A DNA stretch of 64,000 nucleotides from Lachnospira sp900551945 (lineage in GTDB: Bacteria; Bacillota; Clostridia; Lachnospirales; Lachnospiraceae), in NCBI GenBank assembly GCA_048380335.1, contig DBFCCI010000005.1, forward strand, positions 1 through 64,000. The letters are read 5' to 3'. The notes below the pieces were generated by a model. It was not told where the DNA came from. It made no database searches and saw only the letters and a list, made by a program, of their open reading frames with translations. Position 1 is the first letter of the stretch. Every line of letters begins with the position of its first letter. Of the stretch, positions 8,507 to 17,580 are shown piece after piece. A program made the translations under genes and the position numbers.

Positions 8507-9805
8507 TTAATCTTTATATTGTTGTTGTAATTCGATATCTTCTACTGACTTTGCAATAGAATGTGTAATTGGTTTCCATTCTACTTTCTTTACTAATGCT
8601 ACTAAAGAAATAGGAATGTATGTAGCCATAAATATTGGGAATGTAAATAAATACATAATCTTTTTCTTAGTAGGCGCAAATATCTTATTCCATTCAGTAA
8701 TAAGTGTTATAAGTCCCATAAAGAAAATAAGGAAGTAAAAATTAATACAACCATAACCAATTGCCATAAGTGTTGGCTTTAATAACATTTTGAATACGTG
8801 CATATTAGATGCGGCAACTATTAAAAAGCCTAAGTTAAGTACTATACAGCCAACTGATAAAAGTGTTGCAGGAGCGAGTGTCATAAACATATCATAACAA
8901 GACACGAACATTTCTCGCTTTTTAAACATCATAGAAATAAGTTCCTTACCATACTTGTACATAACTTGGTAGAAGCCTTTTGACCAACGCATACGTTGGT
9001 TCCATGACTGCTTAAATGTTGTTGGCTGTTCATCGTAGAACATAGCATTTTCACAGTAACCAATCTTTTCACCTTCAAGAATATTAACAACAGAAAATTG
9101 AATATCTTCTGTAAGCAAGTTAAACTTCCAACCGTTGTTTTTCTTGATTATAGAGCTATTTACAAGGAAACCTGTTCCAGATACGGCACAGCTTGTTTTT
9201 AACATCATTCTAGGGTTGTTAAGATACTTTGCTTCTCTTATAAACCAAAGTGAATAACCTGCTGTAATCCAGTTAGTATCAAAATTCTTAGAATTTCGAT
9301 AACTTGTGATGACCTTGTATCCTGTATCGAATACTTTATTCATCTCTTTTACATAATTTTTATCAATTACATTATCTGCGTCAAAAATAAAATACCCATC
9401 ATAGGCATCATAATCACCAAAATCTTCTGATATTTTAGAAAAAGCATAGTCAAGAGCATATCCTTTACCAACGAGCATATTGTTAAAACGCTCATATACG
9501 ATTGCCCCATTCTTTCTTGAAATTTCTGCTGTATTGTCTGTACAATTATCAGCGACTACGATAACATCAATAAGTTCTTCTGGGTAATTCTGCCCCTTAA
9601 TACTTTTTATAAGGTTGCCAATAACGGCACTTTCATTCCTTGCAGCTATAATAAAAGCAAAATGATGGTTTTTTGAAGCCTCAGGAATGACCTTCTTTTT
9701 ATTTTTATCCCCTACTAATGCAATAACTACATATATAAACTGATAAAAATACAAAACGGTCAATGCAACGTATAATATTGCATTGATTGAATTAACAAAT
9801 TCCAT
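8507..9805 (-). CDS. Membrane glycosyltransferase, family 2
   Basis: A processive-type GT2 of about 432 residues. A membrane segment at the N-terminus is followed by the catalytic domain with FIIAARNESAVIG, VVADNCTDNT, FIFDADNV (DxD-type), LLTEDIQFS (TED) and QRMRWSKGF (QxxRW), then about three C-terminal membrane segments. This is the layout of cellulose, hyaluronan and poly-N-acetylglucosamine synthases; the sugar cannot be told. I place the start at the ATG after GGAGAGG (six-base spacing); an ATG 15 bases further upstream lies within that site. A strong promoter precedes it. Confidence 0.88.
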   Translation of the reverse strand: MEFVNSINAILYVALTVLYFYQFIYVVIALVGDKNKKKVIPEASKNHHFAFIIAARNESAVIGNLIKSIKGQNYPEELIDVIVVADNCTDNTAEISRKNGAIVYERFNNMLVGKGYALDYAFSKISEDFGDYDAYDGYFIFDADNVIDKNYVKEMNKVFDTGYKVITSYRNSKNFDTNWITAGYSLWFIREAKYLNNPRMMLKTSCAVSGTGFLVNSSIIKKNNGWKFNLLTEDIQFSVVNILEGEKIGYCENAMFYDEQPTTFKQSWNQRMRWSKGFYQVMYKYGKELISMMFKKREMFVSCYDMFMTLAPATLLSVGCIVLNLGFLIVAASNMHVFKMLLKPTLMAIGYGCINFYFLIFFMGLITLITEWNKIFAPTKKKIMYLFTFPIFMATYIPISLVALVKKVEWKPITHSIAKSVEDIELQQQYKD

Positions 9806-9864
9806 TATTATCCTCTCCATTTTTAAATGAAAATAATTTTTGATTTTTCTAAAGTCCTTTACAG

Positions 9865-9892
9865 ATTATAACATTACTTTCAAAGGTGTCAA
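9865..9892 (-). promoter_or_regulatory. Promoter of the glycosyltransferase gene
   Basis: On the minus strand TTGACA (9892-9887), 16 bases, then TATAAT (9870-9865), about 60 bases before the glycosyltransferase start. Both hexamers match consensus fully. Confidence 0.75.
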
Positions 9893-9955
9893 TAGTTTAT
9901 TGAGCATTTTCTCTATTTTTAATATAAAATGACGTTATTGTACAGAGAAAAATAA

Positions 9956-9983
9956 TTGACAAATCTGTTCAATATTATATTAT
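9956..9983 (+). promoter_or_regulatory. Promoter upstream of hairpin copy 2 and the DUF815 ATPase
   Basis: TTGACA at 9956-9961, 16 bases, TATTAT at 9978-9983. A transcript from here would carry hairpin copy 2 in a leader of about 230 nt before the ATPase start. It is the best evidence that at least one copy of the element is transcribed. Confidence 0.6.
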
Positions 9984-10023
9984 ATATTTAAGTTTTTATA
10001 TTTTACATTTTTAAATTGTAAAG

Positions 10024-10167
10024 ATATAATCAGTATATACACACCACAGAAAAGTACAATTGTATGTGTTTATATGTCATTATGGAACAAATATGTTCCA
10101 TATTGTCATACGAATATATACAATTGTTCTTTTAATGGTATATTTATTGTTTTTATACTGATTATAT
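10024..10167 (+). repeat. Long-hairpin intergenic element, copy 2 of 4
   Basis: A 144-nt near-palindrome. Outer arms ATATAATCAGTATA (10024-10037) and 10154-10167 pair perfectly over 14 bases. The inner arm AAAGTACAATTGTAT faces ATACAATTGTTCTTT, and the tip is TGGAACA-AATA-TGTTCCA. It lies in the probable leader of the DUF815 ATPase, 55 bases before the ATG. Of the four copies this has the most divergent inner arms, yet it keeps the pairing. Confidence 0.85.
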
Positions 10168-10222
10168 TTTATAAGATTTTATTCAGATGTAAAATATATC
10201 TAAAGAATATGGAGGTCTTAAT

Positions 10223-11533
10223 ATGTATAGAGAAGTTTCTAAATTAATAATGTATGGCAATATGGATAAAGAAAGTATCCTTATGAAGATGGCAGATATT
10301 TTCAGAAAGTTTGACAATAAAGAAGAAGCAGATGAAGTGCTTATTCAGGAAATATATACACAGATAAAAAGAATACTTATTGTTGCAACTGACTATGGCT
10401 TTGACAAAAATTTATGGCACAATTATCTTACATTTATTCTTATCACAAATGAAAATCCATTTAGCATAACTTGTGAAAAAATAGGCGCAAATGACGGTAG
10501 TGTTAATGAATTTGCTAAAAATGATTTTACTGTGTTTAGAAATCTTTTTAACTTTGATTTTTCAGAAATTGAAAATGCACTTGGTATAAATTGCTTTTCA
10601 TTAATTTCTGATTATAAGTCAATTGTAAAAAAAGAACTTATGTACAATAAAAATGTAAGCGAAAAAGTACAAGCATTAAGTGAAAAGCTTGAAAATGCTA
10701 AAGATGAACAGGAGTTTTTTGACGGTGTAACACAGTTTTACAAAGATTACGGCGTAGGAATGTTTGGACTTAACAAGGCGTTTAGAATAAGCAGCAATGA
10801 AAATACAGGTGTTGTATTCCATCCTATTAACAATATGGATAAGGTTATGCTTGATGACCTTATTGGATATGAAATACAAAAGCAAAAGCTTATTGACAAT
10901 ACAGAAGCATTTGTTCAGGGAAGAAAGGCTAATAACACACTTCTTTACGGTGACAGTGGTACTGGTAAGTCAACAAGTATTAAGGCTATTGTTAATCAGT
11001 ATTATGACCAAGGACTTAGAATGATAGAGATTTACAAACATCAGTTTAAGGACTTGTCAACAGTTATTTCTATGATTAAAAATAGAAATTATAAGTTTAT
11101 AATATATATGGACGATTTGTCATTTGAAGAATTTGAAATTGAATACAAGTTCTTAAAGGCAGTAATTGAAGGCGGTGTTGAAACTAAGCCAGAAAATATC
11201 CTTATTTATGCAACTTCTAACAGAAGACATCTTATCAAGGAAACATGGAATGATAGAAGCGATATGCAGTCTGATAATGGTATTCACAGGTCAGATACTA
11301 TCGAAGAGAAGTTATCTCTTGTAAATAGATTTGGTTGTCAGATATGTTATTCAAAGCCATCTAATAAGGAATTTTATGATATTGTTATTAATCTTGCAAA
11401 AAGAAATAATATCAATATGACAGAAGAAGAATTGCACAGCGAGGCTAATAAGTGGGAGATAAGTCATGGTGGAATTTCAGGACGTACAGCACAACAATTT
11501 ATCAATCACTGTCTTTCTATGCAGGAAAAGTAA
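10223..11533 (+). CDS. DUF815 AAA-type ATPase
   Basis: A 436-residue cytoplasmic ATPase. The N-terminal 200 residues are helical with no known motif. The C-terminal AAA domain has Walker A YGDSGTGKST near residue 242, Walker B IIYMDDLSFEEFE near 295 and a YATSNRRHL sensor-like block near 330. The pattern matches the DUF815 family, whose cellular role is unknown. GGAGG precedes the ATG by eight bases. It is followed 25 bases later by ruvA, possibly in one transcript. Confidence 0.85.
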   Translation: MYREVSKLIMYGNMDKESILMKMADIFRKFDNKEEADEVLIQEIYTQIKRILIVATDYGFDKNLWHNYLTFILITNENPFSITCEKIGANDGSVNEFAKNDFTVFRNLFNFDFSEIENALGINCFSLISDYKSIVKKELMYNKNVSEKVQALSEKLENAKDEQEFFDGVTQFYKDYGVGMFGLNKAFRISSNENTGVVFHPINNMDKVMLDDLIGYEIQKQKLIDNTEAFVQGRKANNTLLYGDSGTGKSTSIKAIVNQYYDQGLRMIEIYKHQFKDLSTVISMIKNRNYKFIIYMDDLSFEEFEIEYKFLKAVIEGGVETKPENILIYATSNRRHLIKETWNDRSDMQSDNGIHRSDTIEEKLSLVNRFGCQICYSKPSNKEFYDIVINLAKRNNINMTEEELHSEANKWEISHGGISGRTAQQFINHCLSMQEK

Positions 11534-11558
11534 GTTACATATATGGAGGTTTTAAAGA

Positions 11559-12176
11559 ATGATTTCCTATATTAAAGGGGAACTTGTAGAAATATTTGAC
11601 GACTTGATTGTGGTGGAAAATAATAATATTGGATATAATATAAGAGTTCCTAAGTGTGTTATTGATGAAATGCCAGCTACAGGAAACATAGTTAAAGTAT
11701 ATACATATATGTATGTAAGAGAAGATGCTATTAATCTTTTTGGCTTTTTATCTCGTGATGAAGTTGATGTTTTTAAAATGCTTATCAATGTAAGCGGAAT
11801 AGGACCTAAGGGTGCGCTTGCTATTCTTTCTACTATGAGTGTTGACCAGTTAAGATTTGCTGTGTTAGCAGATGATGTAAAGGTTATTAAGAGTGTTCCG
11901 GGAGTTGGTGCAAAGACAGCACAAAGACTTATAATTGAATTAAAGGATAAGTTGAATTTAGAGGAAACATTTGAAAAGGCTCTTAATAACAGTGAAAAGA
12001 AGAATAAGGCAAATAATAATGTTATGCTTGCAAGAAATGACGCAGTTGAGGCACTTGTGGCACTTGGCTATAGTAATAGTGAAGCATTAAGGGCGGTTAA
12101 GCTTGTTGATAACGCAGAAGAAAAAGACTCTGATATGATATTAAAAGAAGCCTTGAAGAAAATTGCAACAATGTAA
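11559..12176 (+). CDS. ruvA: Holliday junction branch migration protein RuvA
   Basis: RuvA binds four-way DNA junctions and loads the RuvB motor. The 205-residue protein starts MISYIKGELVEI, has the helix-hairpin-helix blocks ISGIGPKGALAILS (near residue 79) and VPGVGAKTAQRLIIELKDKL (near 112), and a C-terminal helical domain (ALVALGYSNSEA) that contacts RuvB. It is encoded directly before ruvB, as in most bacteria. GGAGG lies ten bases before the ATG. Confidence 0.96.
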   Translation: MISYIKGELVEIFDDLIVVENNNIGYNIRVPKCVIDEMPATGNIVKVYTYMYVREDAINLFGFLSRDEVDVFKMLINVSGIGPKGALAILSTMSVDQLRFAVLADDVKVIKSVPGVGAKTAQRLIIELKDKLNLEETFEKALNNSEKKNKANNNVMLARNDAVEALVALGYSNSEALRAVKLVDNAEEKDSDMILKEALKKIATM

Positions 12177-12248
12177 TACTATTTTCTTTGAAGAAACATG
12201 AAGTTTAAAATATAGTGATATTATTATTAAGAAAGGTATGGTTTGGGA

Positions 12249-13244
12249 ATGGAAAAAAGGGTGATATCGACGGAACTTGCTGAAGAAGATATTAAAATAG
12301 AAAACAATCTGCGTCCATTATCACTTGATGAATACATTGGGCAGGAAAAAGTTAAAAGAAATCTTAGAGTATATATACAAGCTGCTAAGGAAAGGGGTGA
12401 CGCTCTTGACCATGTGCTTTTTTATGGTCCACCGGGACTTGGTAAGACTACACTTGCGGGAGTTATTGCAAGCGAACTAGGAGTTAATCTTAAAGTTACC
12501 TCAGGACCGGCTATAGAAAAGCCGGGTGAAATGGCAGCAATTCTCAATAATTTGTCAGAGGGCGATGTGTTATTTGTCGATGAAATTCACCGCCTTAATA
12601 GGCAGGTAGAAGAAGTGCTTTATCCTGCAATGGAAGATTATCAGATAGATGTTATGATAGGTAAAGGCGCAGGAGCACGTTCAATAAGATTAGAGCTTCC
12701 AAAGTTTACACTTGTAGGAGCTACAACAAGAGCCGGACTTTTATCAGCACCACTTCGTGACAGATTTGGAGTAGTAAGTCATCTTGAATATTATAGTGTT
12801 GATGAGCTTCAAACAATTATTATACGTTCTGCAAATGTATTGAATGTTGATATTGACAGCAAGGGAGCATATGAGCTTGCTAGAAGGTCAAGAGGAACAC
12901 CACGTCTTGCTAATCGACTTCTTAAGCGTGTAAGAGATTTTGCGCAAGTTAAGTATGACGGTAGAATAACTTGGGAAGTGGCTGACTACGCCCTTGATTT
13001 GTTAGATGTTGACAAAAATGGACTTGATAGAAATGACAGAATTATATTAAATACAATTATTTCAAAGTTTTCAGGTGGGCCTGTCGGTATAGAAACACTT
13101 GCGGCTTCAATAGGAGAAGACTCAGGAACACTTGAAGAAGTTTACGAGCCATATCTTATACAGAATGGTTTTATAAATAGAACTCCGAGAGGCCGAGTAG
13201 CTACTAAAGAAGCATATATTAATCTGGGTATTGAACAAATGTAG
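12249..13244 (+). CDS. ruvB: Holliday junction helicase motor RuvB
   Basis: ATP-driven branch migration motor, about 331 residues. The AAA core has Walker A GPPGLGKTT near residue 60, Walker B VDEIH near 112, the GATTRAGLLSAPLRDRFG sensor block and an arginine-rich RLANRLLKRVRDFA segment, followed by a winged-helix domain (NRTPRGRVAT). An in-frame TTG at 12243 is an alternative start; GAAAGG upstream fits either, and family N-termini favour MEKRVIS at 12249. Confidence 0.96.
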   Translation: MEKRVISTELAEEDIKIENNLRPLSLDEYIGQEKVKRNLRVYIQAAKERGDALDHVLFYGPPGLGKTTLAGVIASELGVNLKVTSGPAIEKPGEMAAILNNLSEGDVLFVDEIHRLNRQVEEVLYPAMEDYQIDVMIGKGAGARSIRLELPKFTLVGATTRAGLLSAPLRDRFGVVSHLEYYSVDELQTIIIRSANVLNVDIDSKGAYELARRSRGTPRLANRLLKRVRDFAQVKYDGRITWEVADYALDLLDVDKNGLDRNDRIILNTIISKFSGGPVGIETLAASIGEDSGTLEEVYEPYLIQNGFINRTPRGRVATKEAYINLGIEQM

Positions 13245-13324
13245 AAAGTATTGTATAATTAAATCTAATTATTTGTTTATATTATATATTATTTTGAACA
13301 TATTAACAATCAGGGAGGTTTTCC

Positions 13325-13741
13325 ATGTCATCAAAAAATAATACAGAGGTAATTATTGGAGGTAAAGTATTTACCTTAAGCGGTTATGAAAGCGAAGAAT
13401 ACCTCCAGAAAGTTGCGTCATATATTAATGGCAAACTCGCTGAGTTTAATGCAGATGACGCCTACAGAAGACAGTCTGCGGAATATAGGGCTAATATTAT
13501 GTATCTTAATATAGCTGATGATTATTTTAAGGCAAAAGCACTTGGAGAGAGTTTGCAGACCGAGATTGACAATAAAGATAAGCAGATTAACGATTTGAAG
13601 CACGAGCTTATAACTGCGCAGATTAAGATTGACGCATTAAATAAGGAAAAGACAGAGTTAAAAGGTCAAATAAGTGCTTATCAAAAAAGTGTTGATAAGT
13701 TAGAGGAGCAGTTAGGCAGTAACAGTGCTATAAGCAAATAG
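13325..13741 (+). CDS. zapA: Cell division protein ZapA
   Basis: ZapA bundles FtsZ filaments at midcell. The 138-residue protein has the N-terminal ZapA core (VIIGGKVFTLSGYESEEYLQKVASYIN) and a long C-terminal coiled coil from about residue 75 to 130. Clostridial ZapA is usually about 90-140 residues, so this is on the long side because of the coil. GGGAGG precedes the ATG. It sits between ruvB and the U32 peptidase gene. Confidence 0.87.
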   Translation: MSSKNNTEVIIGGKVFTLSGYESEEYLQKVASYINGKLAEFNADDAYRRQSAEYRANIMYLNIADDYFKAKALGESLQTEIDNKDKQINDLKHELITAQIKIDALNKEKTELKGQISAYQKSVDKLEEQLGSNSAISK

Positions 13742-13790
13742 TAAAGCAAGTTACTAATATCTGTTTGATGTAATATTTGGGAGAAATGAT

Positions 13791-16268
13791 TTGATAAGAT
13801 ATAATAATAAAGTAGAAGTGCTTGCACCTGCTGGTTCGTATGATATTATGGAAGCTGTAATTAATGCAGGAGCTGATGCAGTATATCTTGGCGGAAGTTG
13901 TTTTGGAGCAAGAGCATTTGCAGGCAATTTGAGTAAAGAAGAACTTTTAAAGGCGATTGATTTTGCACATATAAGAGATAGAAAGATTTATCTTACTGTT
14001 AATACACTTTTAAAGGAAAGAGAACTTGATAAACAGCTTGTAGAGTATTTAACACCATTTTACGAGGCAGGACTTGATGCGGTTATTGTACAGGATATGG
14101 GTGTGTTTAAGACGATAAGGCAACATTTTCCTGATATGGCAGTACACGCAAGTACTCAGATGACAATAACAGGAGTAGAAAGTGCCAAAATACTTGAAAA
14201 GCTTGGTGCTTCAAGAGTTGTAACGGCAAGAGAACTTAACCTTAATGAGCTAAAAGCTATACATGATAATACTAATATAGAAATAGAAAGCTTTGTTCAT
14301 GGTGCGCTTTGCTATTGCTATTCAGGACAGTGTCTTTTAAGTAGTATGAATGGTGGCAGAAGTGGCAATCGTGGAAGGTGTGCGCAGCCTTGTAGAATGG
14401 AGTACGATGTATATAACTGTGATGGAAAAGCTGTTAGTGTAGGCAGTGGTAAGTATGTATTAAGCCCTAAGGATATGTGCGCAATAGATATTCTTCCAGA
14501 TATTATTGACGCTGGTGTATATTCGCTTAAGATTGAAGGTCGAATGAAAAATGTCACTTATGCGGCAGCAGTAACCGCCTTTTATAGAAAATATGTTGAT
14601 ATGTATTTAAAATACGGAAGAAAAGGTTACAAAGTAGACAAAAATGATATTAATGACTTAATGGACTTGTATAATCGTGGAGCATTTACTTCGGGATATT
14701 ATAACAGTGAAAAGGGTGCAGATATGATGTCGCTTTCAAGACCTAATCATATGGGAACGAAAGCTTTGCAGGTTATATCTAATGTATCTGGAAAGGTTAA
14801 GTTTAAAGCACTAGAAAAGATTAATCCACAAGATGTATTTGAAATTGATGCCGATAATTCATTTTCAAGTGGAGCAGTCTATGAGTGCGGTCAGACTTTT
14901 GAAGTTAATTTGCCTAAGCGCTTAAAGCTTGACAAAGGGCGAGTACTGTTTAGAACAAGAAATGGTAAGATAGTTAAAGAAACACAAGAAAAATATACTA
15001 AGACACCAGTTAAGAAAAAGCTTGATATAGCATTTTATGCTCATGCAAATGAAAAGGCTAATATAATGCTTACAGACAATGCCACAGGTATAGTTACTTA
15101 TACAGAGGGCGAAGTAGTAGATTTAGCATTAAAACAGCCAATTGCAAAGGATAAAGTTATTAATTCACTTAAGAAAACAGGTGATACTCCATTTGAAGCA
15201 GGAAGTGTAATTGTGGAGCTTTCAGATAATGCTTTTATTCCAATGGGACAGCTTAATGAGCTTAGAAGAAAGGCATTTTCTGATATGGAAAAGGTAATTA
15301 CAGATAGCTATAGAAGAGTATATAAGCCTTGTGATAATATTAACAATGTTGAAAATGAAAATACATTAGCTACAAAAAATGACATAGATATACACACACA
15401 ATCTGCTAATATAGATAGGCAGGCAATATCTTACAAGAAAAGTGTTCTTATATCATATATAGAGCAAATAGACGACATTATATATGAAAATGACAGTATA
15501 TCTGATATTTATTACAGCTTTGAGCTTTTTGACGATAAAAGGATTGTTTATGAATTAGAAAAGTGTCATAAGCATAAAAAAAGAGCTATATTGGCACTTC
15601 CACATATTACAACACAAAAGACTTCAGCTAAGGTTAAAAAGCTTATTGAAATGGCTGTAAGTGGTGATTTTGGCGAGAGTGTTAAAATAGCTGGTGTAGA
15701 TGGCGTTATGGTAAGAAGTTTAGAACAGCTTGGTATATTTTCTTCAGTTGCAAGTCAAGCTGGATATTCTTTTACAAAAAATGTTATTACAGACGCAAAT
15801 TTATATATATGGAATAACAGTTCATTTGAACAATTTATTGATATTGTAAAAGAGTGTGGCTTAGAGCTTATAAAAGTAACACTTCCTTTTGAGCTTACAG
15901 CTAAAGAACTAGCAGATATTACTATTAAAAATAGAATAGATGTTGAGCTTGTTGTGTATACAAGAATACCGGTTATGATATCAGAACAGTGTGTAAGAAA
16001 GACAAAAGGCTTGTGCGACCATTCAAATAACTATGTTTATATACAAGACAAAAAAAGTAGAGATTTTCTTGTAAGAAGTGTGTGTAGTTACTGTTATAGT
16101 ATTATGTATGCTTCTAGTAAACTTAATATATCAGCTATGGATAGTGAAATAGCTTTAGTTAATGCTGATTATTTAAGGTATGAGTTAGTTGACAGAAAAG
16201 AAAAATTTGATAATATATATATTCATAGTGATATGGAAAATGGACATTTTGTAATGGGGGTTGAATAA
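13791..16268 (+). CDS. U32 family peptidase with DUF3656 region (RlhA-like)
   Basis: An 825-residue U32 protein. The signature ESFVHGALCYCYSGQCLLSS lies near residue 167, followed by the CAQPCR cysteines (four cysteines likely bind Fe-S). A middle segment with NRGAFTSGYYN and RPNHMGTK is DUF3656-like. The closest characterised member is E. coli RlhA, needed for hydroxylation of 23S rRNA; peptidase activity is not certain. The last 270 residues look like a second, degenerate barrel ending in cysteine-rich CDHSNNY and SVCSYC. The start is TTG with GGGAG six bases upstream. It overlaps the next ATG by one base. Confidence 0.85.
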   Translation: MIRYNNKVEVLAPAGSYDIMEAVINAGADAVYLGGSCFGARAFAGNLSKEELLKAIDFAHIRDRKIYLTVNTLLKERELDKQLVEYLTPFYEAGLDAVIVQDMGVFKTIRQHFPDMAVHASTQMTITGVESAKILEKLGASRVVTARELNLNELKAIHDNTNIEIESFVHGALCYCYSGQCLLSSMNGGRSGNRGRCAQPCRMEYDVYNCDGKAVSVGSGKYVLSPKDMCAIDILPDIIDAGVYSLKIEGRMKNVTYAAAVTAFYRKYVDMYLKYGRKGYKVDKNDINDLMDLYNRGAFTSGYYNSEKGADMMSLSRPNHMGTKALQVISNVSGKVKFKALEKINPQDVFEIDADNSFSSGAVYECGQTFEVNLPKRLKLDKGRVLFRTRNGKIVKETQEKYTKTPVKKKLDIAFYAHANEKANIMLTDNATGIVTYTEGEVVDLALKQPIAKDKVINSLKKTGDTPFEAGSVIVELSDNAFIPMGQLNELRRKAFSDMEKVITDSYRRVYKPCDNINNVENENTLATKNDIDIHTQSANIDRQAISYKKSVLISYIEQIDDIIYENDSISDIYYSFELFDDKRIVYELEKCHKHKKRAILALPHITTQKTSAKVKKLIEMAVSGDFGESVKIAGVDGVMVRSLEQLGIFSSVASQAGYSFTKNVITDANLYIWNNSSFEQFIDIVKECGLELIKVTLPFELTAKELADITIKNRIDVELVVYTRIPVMISEQCVRKTKGLCDHSNNYVYIQDKKSRDFLVRSVCSYCYSIMYASSKLNISAMDSEIALVNADYLRYELVDRKEKFDNIYIHSDMENGHFVMGVE

Positions 16269-17566
16269 TGCAGTCAGTATTTATTGATATATCAAAGTAC
16301 ATTTTTGCAGGAATAATTGCATTGTATACCCTTGCTTCATATCAAGGTGCAATTATGCGTGATGAAGAAAAGGTTAGGAGAGTGTGTACTATCCAGAATA
16401 TTTTAATGTTTAGTATGCACCTTTTGGGCTTTCTGATATTATATATACTTAATGAAGAAGATATGAAGTATGTGTTCTTGTATTTTGCACAATTTGTATT
16501 TTTGTTTGTTACCCTTATGGTGTTTGATATAATATATCCTAAAGCATCAAGACTTTTAGTAAATAATATGTGTATGCTTATGTCTATAGGCTTTATTATG
16601 ATAGCAAGGCTTGACTTTGACAAGTGTGTGAAGCAGTTTGCAATAGCGGCAGGTGGAACAGTTATAACATTTTTTGTTCCCTGGATGTTAAAGAAGTTTA
16701 AGAGCTTTAGAAACTTAGGCTGGATATATGGAATAGTTGGTTTTGCACTTCTTGTTGCAGTATTATTTGGAACAAAAGTTTTTGGTGCTAATCTCGTACT
16801 TAGTATAGGTCAATTTTCTGTACAGCCGGGAGAGTTTGTAAAGATTTTATACATAATGTTTGTAGCGTCTATGTTTAACAAGTCAATATCATTTAAACAG
16901 ACAGCTATTGTGACTGTTGCGGCAGCAGCACACGTTATTGTGCTTGTAGTATCTAATGACTTGGGTGCAGCACTTATATTTTTTATTGTATACATTATGA
17001 TGCTTTATACGGCTACAAGAAATGTAGGCTACCTTTTAGCAGGAACAGCCGCAGGTTCTGTTGCAGCTTTTATAGCATATAAGTTATTTACTCATGTGCA
17101 AAATCGTGTGGCAATATGGCGTGACCCATGGTCTACTTTTGAAACTACAGGTTATCAGATATGTCAATCACTTTTTGCACTTGGTATGGGTTCATGGTTT
17201 GGCTGTGGCTTAGGACAAGGAACACCATCTAAAATACCGGTTGCTGAAAAAGACTTCATGTTTTCAGCACTTACAGAAGAATTTGGCGCAGGTTTTACTA
17301 TAGCATTGCTTCTTATCTGCCTGAATAATTTAATTCTTATGATGAATATAGCCTCAAGATGTAGAACACTGTTTTATAGACTTGTAGCTGTAGGAATTGG
17401 TGTAACATACGGTTTTCAGGTATTCTTAACAGTAGGTGGAGCTATTAAGCTTATTCCAATGACGGGCGTTACATTGCCATTTGTAAGTTATGGTGGAAGT
17501 TCTATTATAAGCTCGCTGTTTATGTTTGCACTGATTAATGGTATGTATAATATGAGACAGGATTAA
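16268..17566 (+). CDS. FtsW/RodA/SpoVE family peptidoglycan polymerase
   Basis: A SEDS-family glycosyltransferase that polymerises lipid II into glycan strands, 432 residues with about ten membrane segments. Typical blocks are NDLGAALIFF near residue 235 and GMTLPF-like MTGVTLPFVSYGGSSIIS near 400. Its ATG overlaps the U32 stop. The class B penicillin-binding protein that follows 14 bases later is its expected transpeptidase partner. Whether it serves division, elongation or sporulation cannot be told. Confidence 0.9.
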   Translation: MQSVFIDISKYIFAGIIALYTLASYQGAIMRDEEKVRRVCTIQNILMFSMHLLGFLILYILNEEDMKYVFLYFAQFVFLFVTLMVFDIIYPKASRLLVNNMCMLMSIGFIMIARLDFDKCVKQFAIAAGGTVITFFVPWMLKKFKSFRNLGWIYGIVGFALLVAVLFGTKVFGANLVLSIGQFSVQPGEFVKILYIMFVASMFNKSISFKQTAIVTVAAAAHVIVLVVSNDLGAALIFFIVYIMMLYTATRNVGYLLAGTAAGSVAAFIAYKLFTHVQNRVAIWRDPWSTFETTGYQICQSLFALGMGSWFGCGLGQGTPSKIPVAEKDFMFSALTEEFGAGFTIALLLICLNNLILMMNIASRCRTLFYRLVAVGIGVTYGFQVFLTVGGAIKLIPMTGVTLPFVSYGGSSIISSLFMFALINGMYNMRQD

Positions 17567-17580
17567 GGTGATATAAAAGC

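Noticed and set aside
9899..10023. Hidden RNA gene in the gap before hairpin copy 2
   Set aside because: Only AT-rich sequence and the promoter at 9956 are seen.
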